A stretch of DNA of 64,000 nucleotides from Clavibacter sp. A6099 (GTDB taxonomy: Bacteria; Actinomycetota; Actinomycetes; Actinomycetales; Microbacteriaceae), in NCBI RefSeq assembly GCF_021919125.1, contig NZ_CP083439.1, positions 558,001-622,000 on the forward strand, read 5' to 3'. Positions 22,959 to 31,759 of the stretch are shown here, in pieces; the first letter of the stretch is position 1; every line of letters begins with the position of its first letter. The position numbers and the translations under genes were made by a program. Below the pieces are notes generated by a model that saw nothing but the letters and a program-made list of their open reading frames with translations, had not been told where the DNA came from and did not search any database.

Positions 22959-23564
22959 CTACAGCCCGTCGAGGCTCGTGCGAGCCGCCCACTCCACGTC
23001 GAGCAGGGCGACGACAACGGTATCGGCCCACGCCCCGCCGACCCACCTGTCGTGCACCATGAGCCCCTCCCGCCGCATGCCGAGGCGCTCGGCCAACCCG
23101 AGCGCGGTCGCGTCCGCCGCGTCGACCCGGCACGCGACGCGGTGCACGCCCACCTCGGCGAAGGCGAGCTCGAGGATCCGGTCCGCCGCCTCCGCCGCGA
23201 GGCCGGCGCCCCGCACGTCCTCGTGCATGACCACGCCGAGCTCGGCCTGCCGTGCCCCGGGATCGCGCAGCAGCAGGTGCACCTCGCCGACCACGCGCGC
23301 CCACCGCTGGCCCTGCGCGGGCAGCTCGATCGCGAGGGCGAGCCGGTCGCCCACCTCCGCCAGCCGGGTCCAGCCGAGGCGGTCGGCGAGCATGCGCCCG
23401 GGGTCGGACGCGGATCCGGCGAGGTGAGGCCGCGCGCCCGGGGACGCCGCGTAGGCCTCGATCGCGACCACGTCGTCCGGCGCGAACGGCCGCAGCACGA
23501 GCCGGGCCGTGCGGACGGGACCGCGCACCTCGACCGGGTCGAGCGCGGGCAGGTCGCCGTCCAC
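22959..23564 (-). CDS. GNAT acetyltransferase (RimJ/RimL-like), copy A
   Basis: A 201-residue N-acetyltransferase. 'VRTARLVLRPFAPDDV' is the RimJ/RimL-type opening, 'ELGVVMHEDVRGAGLAAEAADRI' the acetyl-CoA pyrophosphate loop and 'ATALGLAERLGMRREGLMVHD' the C-terminal motif B. It starts with GTG 14 bp after the upstream GNAT gene. The two share the same layout and look like a tandem duplication. The acceptor substrate is unknown. Confidence 0.87.
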   Translation of the reverse strand: MDGDLPALDPVEVRGPVRTARLVLRPFAPDDVVAIEAYAASPGARPHLAGSASDPGRMLADRLGWTRLAEVGDRLALAIELPAQGQRWARVVGEVHLLLRDPGARQAELGVVMHEDVRGAGLAAEAADRILELAFAEVGVHRVACRVDAADATALGLAERLGMRREGLMVHDRWVGGAWADTVVVALLDVEWAARTSLDGL

Positions 23565-23577
23565 GGGGATCCGCCGG

Positions 23578-24168
23578 TCAGGTGGCGGCGGGCGTCATCG
23601 TCGCCCACTCGTCGGCCAGCACGGCGTAGTAGAGGCTGTCGACCCACTCGCCCTTCACGAGGTGCTCCTCGCGGAAGTGCCCCTCGCGGCGCATGCCGAG
23701 GCGCTCGGCCATGCGGGCGGACGAGGTGTTGCGGGCGTCGAGCTGCGCGAGGACGCGGTGGGCGCCCGCGCGCTGGAAGGCGATGTCGAGCATGGCGCGG
23801 CTGGCCTCGGTGGCGTAGCCGCGGCCTGCGAAGTCCGGGTTCATGACCCAGCCGATCTCGAGCTGGCGCGAGGCCGCGTTGCGGAGGAGGAGGGAAACGT
23901 CGCCGACGACGCGGCCGGATCCCGCGCGCGGGTTGAGGCTCGGCTCGTCCGGCAGCTCCACGGCGAGCCCGAGGAAGTCGTTGGACTGCTCGAGCCGGGT
24001 CTTCCGGCGGCGGGCGGCGAGGTGGCGCTTCGACGCCTCGCGGTCGCGGAGGGGCCAGAACATGTACTCGACCACGTCGGGTCGGCGCTGGATGTCGGCG
24101 TAGTCGTCCAGGTCGTCCGCCGTGTAGGGCCGGATCACCAGGCGCTCGGTGCGCACGGGCTCCGTCAT
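23578..24168 (-). CDS. GNAT acetyltransferase (RimJ/RimL-like), copy B
   Basis: A 196-residue N-acetyltransferase, upstream partner of copy A: 'VRTERLVIRPYTADDL', 'QLEIGWVMNPDFAGRGYATEA' and 'SSARMAERLGMRREGHFREE' align block by block with it. The acetyl-CoA loop here (R-G-Y-A) is the canonical form, while copy A has G-A-G-L-A. The start ATG at 24168 lies 45 bp after hemA. The frame could extend far upstream, but that part is antisense to hemA. Its link to haem synthesis is only positional. Confidence 0.87.
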   Translation of the reverse strand: MTEPVRTERLVIRPYTADDLDDYADIQRRPDVVEYMFWPLRDREASKRHLAARRRKTRLEQSNDFLGLAVELPDEPSLNPRAGSGRVVGDVSLLLRNAASRQLEIGWVMNPDFAGRGYATEASRAMLDIAFQRAGAHRVLAQLDARNTSSARMAERLGMRREGHFREEHLVKGEWVDSLYYAVLADEWATMTPAAT

Positions 24169-24212
24169 CCTGAGCGGCGCGTCGAGGCGCGGACCGCGGA
24201 GGATGCGTGGCC

Positions 24213-25532
24213 TCACGACGCCTGGCCCGCCTCGGCCGTGCGCGGGAGCGCGACGGCGACGGGGGAGGACACCGCGGCGGGCATCTCCACGTCGAGGCCG
24301 AAGAGCGCCTGGACGGCGTCCACCACGCGGGCGCCCTCGCCCTGGCGCGCGAGCTCGCGGGCGCGCACGGAGGGCTGGTGGACGAGGACGCTCACGAGGT
24401 GCCGGAGCGCCTTCTCGGTGGCGTCGGAGGAGTCGCCGCGCTTGCGCACGCGCTCCAGCTCGCCCTCGAGCACGTCGAAGATGTGGGTGCGGAGCGCCAC
24501 CACGGCGGGGGCCACCTCGTCCTCGGCGCTGGCGGCGCGGAACTCGGCGGCGGCGGTGCTGACGATCTCGCGCGCGTCGTCCGTGGCGGTGAGGTCGCGC
24601 AGCGGCGCGTGCAGGCTGATGGTCTCGAGGTCGAGCAGCTCGACGCCATCGACCGTGACGACGTCCGGATCCACGTTGCGGGGGAGCCCGAGGTCGATGA
24701 CGAGGCGGCGGCGTCCGTCGCCCGACACCGCTGCCGCGCCCTGCATGTGGTGCGCGGCGAGCACGGCGGTGGGCGCAGTGCTGCAGGTGACGACCATGTC
24801 GGACGCGGCGAGCGCCTTCAGCAGGTCGCGGCCCTCGACGGCGGGGATCCCGTGCGGGCCCGCGAACTTCTGCGCGCGGCCCGAGGGGGAGTAGACGTGC
24901 ACGTCGACGACGCCGCGGTCGCGGAGCGCGGCGAGGCTCGCGCCCGCGTACGCGCCCGTGCCGACGAGGAGGACGCGGGTGGCCGACCAGTCGGCGATGC
25001 GGCTCTCGGCGAGATCCAGCGCGAGGCGCACCATGGACCGCCCCGCGCTCTGCAGGCCCGTGCGGGTCTTGACGCCGCGCGACGTGTTGGACGCGGTCTG
25101 GAAGAGGCGCTCGAGGCCGGTGCTCGTGGTGCCGCCGGTGCGGGCGCCCTCGAGCGCCCGGCGGACCTGGCCCGCGATCTCGCCCTCGCCGACGACGACC
25201 GACTCGAGGCCCGAGGAGACGGCGAAGAGGTGCTCGGCGACCGCGTCGCCGCACTTCACGTCGACGCTGCTGCGGACGTCGTCCCGGGCGATGCCGCTGG
25301 CGCCGCTGACCACGTCGACGGTGGCCTCCACGGCCAGCGCGCGGGCCGCGGTGAGGGGCTCCTCCACGTCGAGGTAGGCCTCGAAGCGGTTGCAGGTCGC
25401 GAGGACGACGGCTCCCGCGATGAAGTCGTTCTGCTCCATGAGCGCGCCGGCGACGGAGGGTGCGGCCACGGACAGCTTCTCGAGGACCTCGAAGCTGGCG
25501 TTGTGATGACTCGCCGTCAGACATATGAGCAC
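24213..25532 (-). CDS. hemA: glutamyl-tRNA reductase HemA
   Basis: First committed enzyme of C5-pathway haem synthesis: it reduces Glu-tRNA to glutamate-1-semialdehyde with NADPH. 439 residues from the GTG at 25532. '[19 protein letters not shown]' is the family opening, Cys47 in '[16 protein letters not shown]' is the catalytic thiol, '[19 protein letters not shown]' binds NADPH, and '[14 protein letters not shown]' and a helical dimerisation domain follow. The start sits 5 nt after a TACCAT hexamer. Its partner HemL is 11 kb away. It is divergent from hemE and probably heads the hemA-GNAT-GNAT-NUDIX transcript. Confidence 0.95.
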   Translation of the reverse strand: MLICLTASHHNASFEVLEKLSVAAPSVAGALMEQNDFIAGAVVLATCNRFEAYLDVEEPLTAARALAVEATVDVVSGASGIARDDVRSSVDVKCGDAVAEHLFAVSSGLESVVVGEGEIAGQVRRALEGARTGGTTSTGLERLFQTASNTSRGVKTRTGLQSAGRSMVRLALDLAESRIADWSATRVLLVGTGAYAGASLAALRDRGVVDVHVYSPSGRAQKFAGPHGIPAVEGRDLLKALAASDMVVTCSTAPTAVLAAHHMQGAAAVSGDGRRRLVIDLGLPRNVDPDVVTVDGVELLDLETISLHAPLRDLTATDDAREIVSTAAAEFRAASAEDEVAPAVVALRTHIFDVLEGELERVRKRGDSSDATEKALRHLVSVLVHQPSVRARELARQGEGARVVDAVQALFGLDVEMPAAVSSPVAVALPRTAEAGQAS

Positions 25533-25636
25533 GCTCCATGGTAAACCTCCCCGCCGTGTGCTCCGGGTCGGTGAGGGCACCCTGACTACGAGCGGCCAGC
25601 CTCCCCAGCCGAGCGGGCGCGCAGGCGGGGGATGCG
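25533..25636. promoter_or_regulatory. divergent hemA / hemE promoter region
   Basis: A 104-bp spacer between the two divergent haem genes. On the minus strand TACCAT (25538-25543) lies 5 nt before the hemA GTG. The hemQ gene has the same TACCATGGAG arrangement at 31747. For hemE I find no clear -10 box. GATGAT at 25636-25641 would fit a leaderless start at the in-frame GTG 25649. Confidence 0.4.
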
Positions 25637-26764
25637 ATGATCTCCTCCGTGATCACGCCCATCTCCGCCGCCGCCTCCGCGCCCTCGTCCGCCGTCGTCC
25701 CGCTCCCCGCGGAGCATCCGCTCAACACGCGCACCGCGTCGTCGCTCCTCGTCGAGGCCTACCGCGGCCATCGCGGCGAGCGCGCCCCCGTGTGGTTCAT
25801 GCGCCAGGCCGGCCGGTCGCTGCCCGAGTACCGCGAGCTGCGCGTGGGCACGCGCATGCTCGACGCGTGCCTCGACCCGGAGATGGCCAGCGAGATCACG
25901 CTGCAGCCGGTGCGCCGCCACCACGTGGACGCGGGCATCTTCTTCAGCGACATCGTCATCCCGCTGAAGCTCGCGGGCGTCGGCGTCGACATCGTCGCAG
26001 GCCGCGGGCCGGTGCTCGAGAAGCCCGTCCGCACCGCGGCCGACGTGGCCGCGCTGCCGTCGCTGGACCCGGCCGCCCTCGAGCCCATCCGCCAGGCCGT
26101 CGCGCGCACGGTCGCCGAGCTCGGCGACACCCCCCTCATCGGCTTCGCGGGCGCGCCGTTCACGCTCGCCGCGTACCTCGTGGAGGGCGGCCCGAGCAAG
26201 GACCACATCGCGGCGCGCGGCCTCATGCACGCGGATCCCGACGCCTGGGACGCCCTCATGCGCTGGTGCGCCGAGATCACGGGCGTCTTCCTGCACGCGC
26301 AGGTCATGGCCGGCGCCAGCGCCGCGCAGCTCTTCGACTCGTGGGCCGGCGGCCTCTCGCTCGCCGACTACACGCAGCGCGTCGCGCCGGCGTCCGCCCT
26401 CGCGCTCGACCACGTGCGGACCATCACCGCCGCCGACGGCCGCACGGTGCCGCTCGTCCACTTCGGCGTCGGCACGGGGGAGCTGCTCGGCGCGATGCAC
26501 GACGTGGGCGTCGACGCGGTGGGCGTCGACTGGCGCATCCCGCTCGACGAGGCGTCGCGCCGGCTCGGCGGATCCGTCCCCGTCCAGGGCAACGTCGACC
26601 CGGCGCTCCTCGCGGCCCCGTGGCCCATCCTCGAGGCGCACGTCCGCGACGTGCTCGAGCGCGGGAAGGCGGCGCCCGCGCACATCCTGAACCTCGGCCA
26701 CGGCGTGCCGCCCGAGACCGACCCGACCGTGCTCACCCGCATCGTGGAGCTCGTCCGTGAGTAG
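25637..26764 (+). CDS. hemE: uroporphyrinogen decarboxylase HemE
   Basis: Decarboxylates the four acetate side chains of uroporphyrinogen III to give coproporphyrinogen III. About 375 residues. '[20 protein letters not shown]' holds the substrate-binding Arg pair, with '[18 protein letters not shown]', '[18 protein letters not shown]' and '[15 protein letters not shown]' as further conserved blocks and '[14 protein letters not shown]' at the C-terminus. The first 30 residues are not conserved, so the true start may be the GTG at 25649. Its last 8 bp overlap the cgoX gene. Confidence 0.95.
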   Translation: MISSVITPISAAASAPSSAVVPLPAEHPLNTRTASSLLVEAYRGHRGERAPVWFMRQAGRSLPEYRELRVGTRMLDACLDPEMASEITLQPVRRHHVDAGIFFSDIVIPLKLAGVGVDIVAGRGPVLEKPVRTAADVAALPSLDPAALEPIRQAVARTVAELGDTPLIGFAGAPFTLAAYLVEGGPSKDHIAARGLMHADPDAWDALMRWCAEITGVFLHAQVMAGASAAQLFDSWAGGLSLADYTQRVAPASALALDHVRTITAADGRTVPLVHFGVGTGELLGAMHDVGVDAVGVDWRIPLDEASRRLGGSVPVQGNVDPALLAAPWPILEAHVRDVLERGKAAPAHILNLGHGVPPETDPTVLTRIVELVRE

Positions 26765-28196
26765 CGACCCGAGGCAGGCGGCCGGCGAGGTCGACCCGAC
26801 CGACGTCGTCGTGATCGGCGGCGGCATGGGCGGCCTCATCGCCGCCCGCGCCTGCGCCCTCGCCGGGAAGCGCGTGATCCTCGTGGAGGCGTCGCCCGCG
26901 CTCGGCGGCACCGTCGGCTCCCACGTGGTCGACGGCCTCCGCCTCGACAGCGGCGCCGAGAGCTTCGCCACCCGCCGCGGCACCGTCGCCGCGTTCGTGG
27001 GCGAGCTGGGCCTGGCGGACCTGATCGTGCAGCCGAACCCGGACGGCGCGTGGGTGCAGCTCGCCGAACGCGCCATCCAGCTACCGCGCACGGGACTGCT
27101 CGGGATCCCCGCGCACCCGTTCGACGCCACCATCGCCACCGCGATCGGCCGGGCCGGCGTCGCCCGCGCCAAGGCCGACCTCGTCCTCCCCGCCTCCGTC
27201 GGGGCGAAGGAGCGCACGCTCGGCGGCCTGGTGAGGGCGCGCATGGGCGACCGCGTCGTCGACCGGCTGGTCGCGCCCATCGTCTCCGGCGTCCACAGCG
27301 CCCACCCCGACGAGGTCGACGCCGACGCGGTCGCGCCCGGCCTCCGCGCGGGGCTCGCGGAGCAGGGGTCGCTGGGGCGCGCGGTCGCGTCGATGCGCGC
27401 GGCGTCTCCTGCGGGATCCGCCGTCAGCGGCGTCGTCGGCGGCGTGCACCTGCTGGTCGACGCGCTGGTCGCCGACCTCGCGCGCCTCGGCGTCGACGTC
27501 CGCACGTCGCTCGCGGTCGAGTCCGTGCACCGGCACCGCTCCCACGAGGGCGCGGCCGCGTACGACGACTGGCACGTCGAGCTCGCCGACGGCCGCGGCG
27601 TCGACGCCGCGGGCGTCATCCTCGCCATCCCCGCGGCGGGCCTCATCCACCTCTTCTCCGGGCTCGCGCCGCGCGCCGTCACGGAGGGCTGGCCCGCGCC
27701 GTCCTCCGTCGAGCTGGTCACGCTCGTCGTGCGCGCGCCCGAGCTCGACGCCGCTCCCCGCGGCACCGGCGTGCTCGTCGCGGCCGACGCCCCGGGGATC
27801 CGCGCCAAGGCCCTCACGCACGCCACCGCCAAGTGGCCGTGGCTGAAGGAGCAGGCGGGCGACCGCCACGTGCTGCGCCTCTCCTACGGGCGCGCGGGCG
27901 GCGACGACGACACCGCGGGCGTCCCCGACGACGAGCTCACCGCGATCGCCGTGCACGACGCGTCGGCGCTACTCGGGGTCGACCTCTCCGGCCGCGTCAC
28001 CGGGTCAGCCCGCGTGCGCTGGACGAACGCCCTCCCGTTCGCCGCATCCGGCCACCGCGAGCGCGTGCAGGCCGTGCGCGACGAGGCGGCCGAGCACCCG
28101 GGGCTCGAGATCACCGGGTCCGCCGTCGCGGGCACCGGGCTCGCCTCCGTGGTGGCCGACGCCCAGGCCGCCGCGGCGCGCCTCCTGGCCCGCTGA
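26757..28196 (+). CDS. cgoX: coproporphyrinogen III oxidase / protoporphyrinogen oxidase family (CgoX, HemY-type)
   Basis: A 479-residue FAD enzyme. 'DVVVIGGGMGGLIAARACALA' is the dinucleotide-binding fold, followed by 'RVILVEASPALGGTVGS', and the C-terminal 'LEITGSAVAGTGLASVVADA' completes the FAD site. In actinobacteria this HemY-type enzyme oxidises coproporphyrinogen III to coproporphyrin III, and HemH and HemQ then finish haem. The presence of hemQ nearby supports that role here. The start GTG overlaps hemE by 8 bp (operon). Confidence 0.92.
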   Translation: MSSDPRQAAGEVDPTDVVVIGGGMGGLIAARACALAGKRVILVEASPALGGTVGSHVVDGLRLDSGAESFATRRGTVAAFVGELGLADLIVQPNPDGAWVQLAERAIQLPRTGLLGIPAHPFDATIATAIGRAGVARAKADLVLPASVGAKERTLGGLVRARMGDRVVDRLVAPIVSGVHSAHPDEVDADAVAPGLRAGLAEQGSLGRAVASMRAASPAGSAVSGVVGGVHLLVDALVADLARLGVDVRTSLAVESVHRHRSHEGAAAYDDWHVELADGRGVDAAGVILAIPAAGLIHLFSGLAPRAVTEGWPAPSSVELVTLVVRAPELDAAPRGTGVLVAADAPGIRAKALTHATAKWPWLKEQAGDRHVLRLSYGRAGGDDDTAGVPDDELTAIAVHDASALLGVDLSGRVTGSARVRWTNALPFAASGHRERVQAVRDEAAEHPGLEITGSAVAGTGLASVVADAQAAAARLLAR

Positions 28197-28270
28197 TGCG
28201 CGGTCGGGGCCCCGCATGGCCGGGCACCGACCACCCCGCGGCCACCGACCACGCGTCCACGCCGGAGGGA

Positions 28271-28276
28271 TACGCT
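28271..28276 (+). promoter_or_regulatory. -10 hexamer upstream of the YtxH-like gene
   Basis: TACGCT, 47 nt before the ATG at 28324. It would give a leader of about 40 nt that ends in a CGGAG ribosome site. Confidence 0.35.
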
Positions 28277-28323
28277 GGACCGACGTGTGCTGCACGTGCC
28301 CCCTCAACGATCGGAGATCTCCC

Positions 28324-28665
28324 ATGAAAGGCAAGCTTCTCTTCGTCGCCGGAGCCGGTGTCGGCTACGTCCTCGGCGCCCGCGCCGGTCGCAAGCGCTA
28401 CGAGCAGATCCGCACGAACGCCAAGAAGGTCTGGGACGACCCGAAGGTCCAGCGCCAGGTCGACAACGCGGCCGGCTTCGTGAAGGACCACACCCCCGAC
28501 GTCGCGCACGCGGTCGTGGGCGGCGCCAAGAAGGTCGTCGGCACCGTCACCGGAGGCAAGAAGGACTCCGCGAGCGGGTCCACCCCCTCGAGCGCCTCGG
28601 GCACGCACTACCCGACCATGGACCCCGCCTCGCCCGAGCCGAACGGCTCCGGCACCTCCCGCTGA
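28324..28665 (+). CDS. YtxH-like small envelope protein
   Basis: A 113-residue protein with an N-terminal glycine-rich hydrophobic segment ('LLFVAGAGVGYVLGARAGRKRYEQIR'), a charged helix and a Ser/Pro-rich tail. This is the pattern of YtxH-type and gas-vesicle-like stress proteins. Function unknown. It begins a run of three small envelope genes (this, a holin-superfamily protein and a DUF3618 protein) that is common in actinobacteria next to housekeeping genes. Confidence 0.7.
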   Translation: MKGKLLFVAGAGVGYVLGARAGRKRYEQIRTNAKKVWDDPKVQRQVDNAAGFVKDHTPDVAHAVVGGAKKVVGTVTGGKKDSASGSTPSSASGTHYPTMDPASPEPNGSGTSR

Positions 28666-28697
28666 CCCGCCCGCCCATCCCCAGGAGGGAACCCCGC

Positions 28698-29114
28698 ATG
28701 ACGGATCAGGATCTCAATCCGAAGAGCAAGCGCTCGCTCGTCCGGCTCGTCGCCGACCTGCCGACGCTCATCGTCCAGCTGATCAAGGACGAGATCGAGT
28801 CGTTCAAGAACGAGCTCGTCTCCAAGCTCAAGCACGCGGGGATCGGTGCCGGCTTCCTCGTCGTGGCGCTGTTCTTCGCGCTCATCGCGTTCCTGGTGCT
28901 CGTCGCCGCCGCGATCCTCGGCCTGTCCGAGGCGTTCTCGCCGTGGCTCTCCGCGCTCATCGTCGCGGGCGTCTTCCTCCTCATCACGGTGGTGCTGGCG
29001 CTGCTCGGCATCCGCTGGATCAAGAAGGGCGTCCCGCCGACGCCCGAGGAGACGGTGGACAGCCTCAAGGAGGACGTCGACGCGGTGAAGGGGACCGGCA
29101 AGTATGACCACTGA
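28698..29114 (+). CDS. phage-holin-superfamily III / DUF1469 membrane protein
   Basis: A 138-residue protein with a soluble N-terminal helix ('LPTLIVQLIKDEIESFKNEL') and two TM helices ('GAGFLVVALFFALIAFLVLV' and 'LSALIVAGVFLLITVVLALLG'). The name comes from the family and does not imply a prophage: no phage genes are nearby. AGGAGG stands 9 nt before the ATG. It overlaps the next gene by 11 bp, so the two are probably co-translated. Confidence 0.82.
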   Translation: MTDQDLNPKSKRSLVRLVADLPTLIVQLIKDEIESFKNELVSKLKHAGIGAGFLVVALFFALIAFLVLVAAAILGLSEAFSPWLSALIVAGVFLLITVVLALLGIRWIKKGVPPTPEETVDSLKEDVDAVKGTGKYDH

Positions 29115-29379
29115 CCGCCCCCGCCCCACGGGACCCCGGTCCCGCACCGAGCTGAAGCTCGACATCCAGCACACCCGCGAGGAGATCTCCGCGACGCTCG
29201 ACGCCCTCGAGGCCAAGCTGAACGTCCGCCGCCGGGCGAAGGACGGCATCGCCGACCTGCGCCGCCGCATCCGCCGCACGGCCGACGAGGACCCGCTGCT
29301 CCTCGTGGCCGTCGGGGTGGGCGCGGTCGTCGTGGTCGGCGGAGTGGTCTGGGCCGTGGCCCGCGCCGCGCGCCGCTGA
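29104..29379 (+). CDS. DUF3618 domain protein
   Basis: A 91-residue protein. 'RTELKLDIQHTREEISATLDALEAKLN' is the DUF3618 helical signature, followed by a basic linker and one C-terminal TM helix ('LLLVAVGVGAVVVVGGVVWAV'). Function unknown. It overlaps the holin-like gene and is the third member of the small envelope trio. Confidence 0.85.
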   Translation: MTTDRPRPTGPRSRTELKLDIQHTREEISATLDALEAKLNVRRRAKDGIADLRRRIRRTADEDPLLLVAVGVGAVVVVGGVVWAVARAARR

Positions 29380-29400
29380 CCCGCCGGTCGAGCGTCCGTC

Positions 29401-31038
29401 ATGGCCGAGGGGGAGTCCGTGCGTCCGCGCCGCCGCGAGGCACGTGATCCGGGATCCCTGGGGGCGCACCCGCTGCTGCTGCCCGGGATCGTCGGGCTGG
29501 TCGGCTCGCTCCTCCTCCTCGCGGCCTCGTTCGTCGTCGGCCACGCGCCGGCCGAGTCGGAGCTGTCCCGCACCCCGGTGATCGGCGCCCTCCGCGTCTC
29601 GCCCGTCGGGACGAGCGTCGGGTCCGTCGCGGTCGTCGTGGGCGGGCTCATGCTCACCGCCGCGTGGCTCCTCCTGGGCGCGCTGCTCCCGCGGCTCGGC
29701 CCGGCGGGCCTGCGCGCCACCCTGCGGCTCGCGGTCATCTGGACGGCCCCGCTCCTGGTGAGCGCGCCGCTGTTCAGCCGCGACATCTACTCGTACATCG
29801 CCCAGGGCCGCGTGCTCGGCGCCGGCCTCTCGCCGTACGAGCACGGGCCCGCCGTGCTGCCCGACTGGCGGAGCACGGGCGTCGACCCGCTGTGGGCCCA
29901 CAACCCCGCGCCCTACGGCCCGCTGTTCCTCGCCATCGAGCGCGTCATCGGCGCGATCGACGACGCCCTCGGCGTCGAGGTCGCGGTCCTCGCGGCGCGC
30001 GGCGTCGCCGTCGTCGGCGTCGTCCTGATGGTCGCGTGCGGCCTCCGCATCGCCCGCCGACGCCGGATCGACCCCGTGCGCACCGCGTGGTTCCTCGCCG
30101 CCAGCCCGCTCATCAGCTTCAACTTCGTGGTGGCCGCGCACAACGACGCGCTGATGATGGGCCTGCTGGTCGCCGGCCTCCTCGCCGCCATCGACTCGCG
30201 GCCCGTGCTCGGCGTCCTGCTCGTCACGTGCGCGGTGGCGGTCAAGCCCATCGCGCTCGTCGCCCTTCCCATCATCGCGATCGTGCACGCGGAGATGCGC
30301 GCCCGTCGCGTGGACGACCGTGCGCCGGAGGGCGTGGCCGTCGACGGGTCGGCCGGCGGGGTCGTCGGCCTCCGCCCGCCCACGCGCGACCCGCGGGTCT
30401 GGGCGGCGTGGACCGCGTCCGGCCTCGCCGCCATGGGCCTCCTCGCGCTCGGCGGTGAGCTGCTCGGCGTCGGCCTGGGCTGGATCTCCGCGCTGTCGAG
30501 CCCCGTCTCCGTCGTCTCGTGGTTCATGCCGTTCGGCGTGGCCGCGGGCGCGTTCGGCCCGCTGGTGGATGCGTTCGGCGGACCGGGGGACGCGGTCGAG
30601 GGCGGCATCAAGACCGCGGGCATCCTGCTGGGCTTCGCGGGCGCCGCCTGGTGCATCCTCACGACCCGCACGCTCTCCGGCGAGGCCCGCCTCGCGCTGG
30701 CGTTCGCGTGCATCGTCGCGATGTCGCCCGTCGTCTACCCCTGGTACGGCCTGTGGGTGCTCGTGATCCTCGCCGTCGTCGGCATCGCGGACGGCGCGGC
30801 CATGTCGCTCGCGGTCTCGGCGACCGTGTTCCTCGTCGGCGTGAACCTGCTGGAGCCCATGGCCGTCGTGCACTCCGTCGCGTCCGGCTGGCCGCGCCTG
30901 CTTGTCGTCGTCGTGGCGGTCGTGGGGGTCCTCGGGATCCTCGCGCCGGGGCTGCAGGGGCTCGCGGGCACGGATCCGTTCCGGGCGCTCCGCGCGCCGC
31001 GCCACCACTTCTCGGCCGCACGGCAGCCCCCGGCCTGA
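29401..31038 (+). CDS. mptB: MptB-like polyprenol-phosphomannose-dependent alpha-1,6-mannosyltransferase
   Basis: A 545-residue GT-C fold membrane protein with about a dozen hydrophobic segments. The extracytoplasmic loop 'FSRDIYSYIAQGRVLGAGLSPYEHGP' carries the GT-C acidic motif, and 'WAHNPAPYGPLFLAIERVI' and 'SPLISFNFVVAAHNDALMMGLL' are typical of the MptA/MptB family that extends lipomannan-type glycolipids on the outer face of the membrane. The acceptor here (lipomannan or another glycopolymer) is inferred. It follows the small envelope trio by 21 bp on the same strand. Confidence 0.82.
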   Translation: MAEGESVRPRRREARDPGSLGAHPLLLPGIVGLVGSLLLLAASFVVGHAPAESELSRTPVIGALRVSPVGTSVGSVAVVVGGLMLTAAWLLLGALLPRLGPAGLRATLRLAVIWTAPLLVSAPLFSRDIYSYIAQGRVLGAGLSPYEHGPAVLPDWRSTGVDPLWAHNPAPYGPLFLAIERVIGAIDDALGVEVAVLAARGVAVVGVVLMVACGLRIARRRRIDPVRTAWFLAASPLISFNFVVAAHNDALMMGLLVAGLLAAIDSRPVLGVLLVTCAVAVKPIALVALPIIAIVHAEMRARRVDDRAPEGVAVDGSAGGVVGLRPPTRDPRVWAAWTASGLAAMGLLALGGELLGVGLGWISALSSPVSVVSWFMPFGVAAGAFGPLVDAFGGPGDAVEGGIKTAGILLGFAGAAWCILTTRTLSGEARLALAFACIVAMSPVVYPWYGLWVLVILAVVGIADGAAMSLAVSATVFLVGVNLLEPMAVVHSVASGWPRLLVVVVAVVGVLGILAPGLQGLAGTDPFRALRAPRHHFSAARQPPA

Positions 31039-31046
31039 TCCGCGCT

Positions 31047-31069
31047 CCCGCGCCGCCGAGGCGCGCGGG
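31047..31069 (+). terminator. possible terminator after mptB
   Basis: CCCGCGCC and GGCGCGCGGG can pair with a 2-nt bulge just after the mptB stop. No U-tract. Confidence 0.35.
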
Positions 31070-31125
31070 AATGCGGGCGAGGGCCGCCGACGTTCCCCGA
31101 GCACACCACCGACGGGAGCTCGACC

Positions 31126-31689
31126 ATGGACACCGACCTCGACTGGCACGACCTGATCCGCCGGGCCCACGGCGGCTTCGCCGACCGCCTCGCCGCCGTC
31201 ACCGACTGGACGGCGCCCACGCCCGACGTCGAGTGGGACGTCCGCGAGCTCGTGGCGCACGTCATCGAGGAGCAGCAGTGGGTGCCGCTCCTCCTCGCCG
31301 GCCACACCGTGCAGACCGGCCAGTCGCTCATCCGCGACCTCGACGACGACCTCGTGGCCGAGTGGGGCCGCTACTCCCGCGAGGCGCTCGCGGCGTGGGA
31401 GGGCGTCGACCCGGAGCGTCCCGTCCTGCTGTCGACCGACCGCGTGCCCGCCCGGGAGTACCTGCGCGAGCAGCTGTCCGACGTCGTGATCCACGGCTGG
31501 GACCTCGCGCGCGCGGTCGGCGCCGACGAGCGCATCGACGACGAGCTCGTGCGCGCCACGTGGACGGTGTTCGCCCCGCAGAAGGACACGCTCGAGGCCA
31601 GCGGGCTGTTCGCGTCGCCCGTGCCGGTCGCCGAGGACGCGCCGCTGCAGGTGCGGCTGCTCGCGCTCACGGGCCGCGACGCCCGGTAG
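31126..31689 (+). CDS. TIGR03086-type DinB/maleylpyruvate-isomerase-fold protein
   Basis: A 187-residue protein of the mycothiol-dependent enzyme superfamily fold. 'DVEWDVRELVAHVIEEQQWVP' holds the conserved His in a metal-site helix and 'LSDVVIHGWDLARAVG' the second conserved His, as in TIGR03086 proteins. A metal-dependent, possibly mycothiol-linked role is inferred from the family, and the substrate is unknown. A GGGAG site precedes the ATG. It sits alone between mptB and hemQ. Confidence 0.82.
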   Translation: MDTDLDWHDLIRRAHGGFADRLAAVTDWTAPTPDVEWDVRELVAHVIEEQQWVPLLLAGHTVQTGQSLIRDLDDDLVAEWGRYSREALAAWEGVDPERPVLLSTDRVPAREYLREQLSDVVIHGWDLARAVGADERIDDELVRATWTVFAPQKDTLEASGLFASPVPVAEDAPLQVRLLALTGRDAR

Positions 31690-31746
31690 CCCGCGAATGA
31701 TCTGACGGCCGTCCGTCCGATGCAGGGGAGGGGTCCCCGCGAGACG

Positions 31747-31752
31747 TACCAT
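31747..31752 (+). promoter_or_regulatory. -10 hexamer of the hemQ operon
   Basis: TACCAT, 7 nt before the ATG at 31760. An alternative ATG at 31751 overlaps the hexamer itself, so the downstream ATG is preferred. Confidence 0.45.
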
Positions 31753-31759
31753 GGAGATC

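Noticed and set aside
28698-29114. Holin-like gene as evidence for a prophage
   Set aside because: The protein belongs to a holin superfamily by name only and stands in the common actinobacterial trio with YtxH-like and DUF3618 genes. No other phage genes, integrase or att sites are near.
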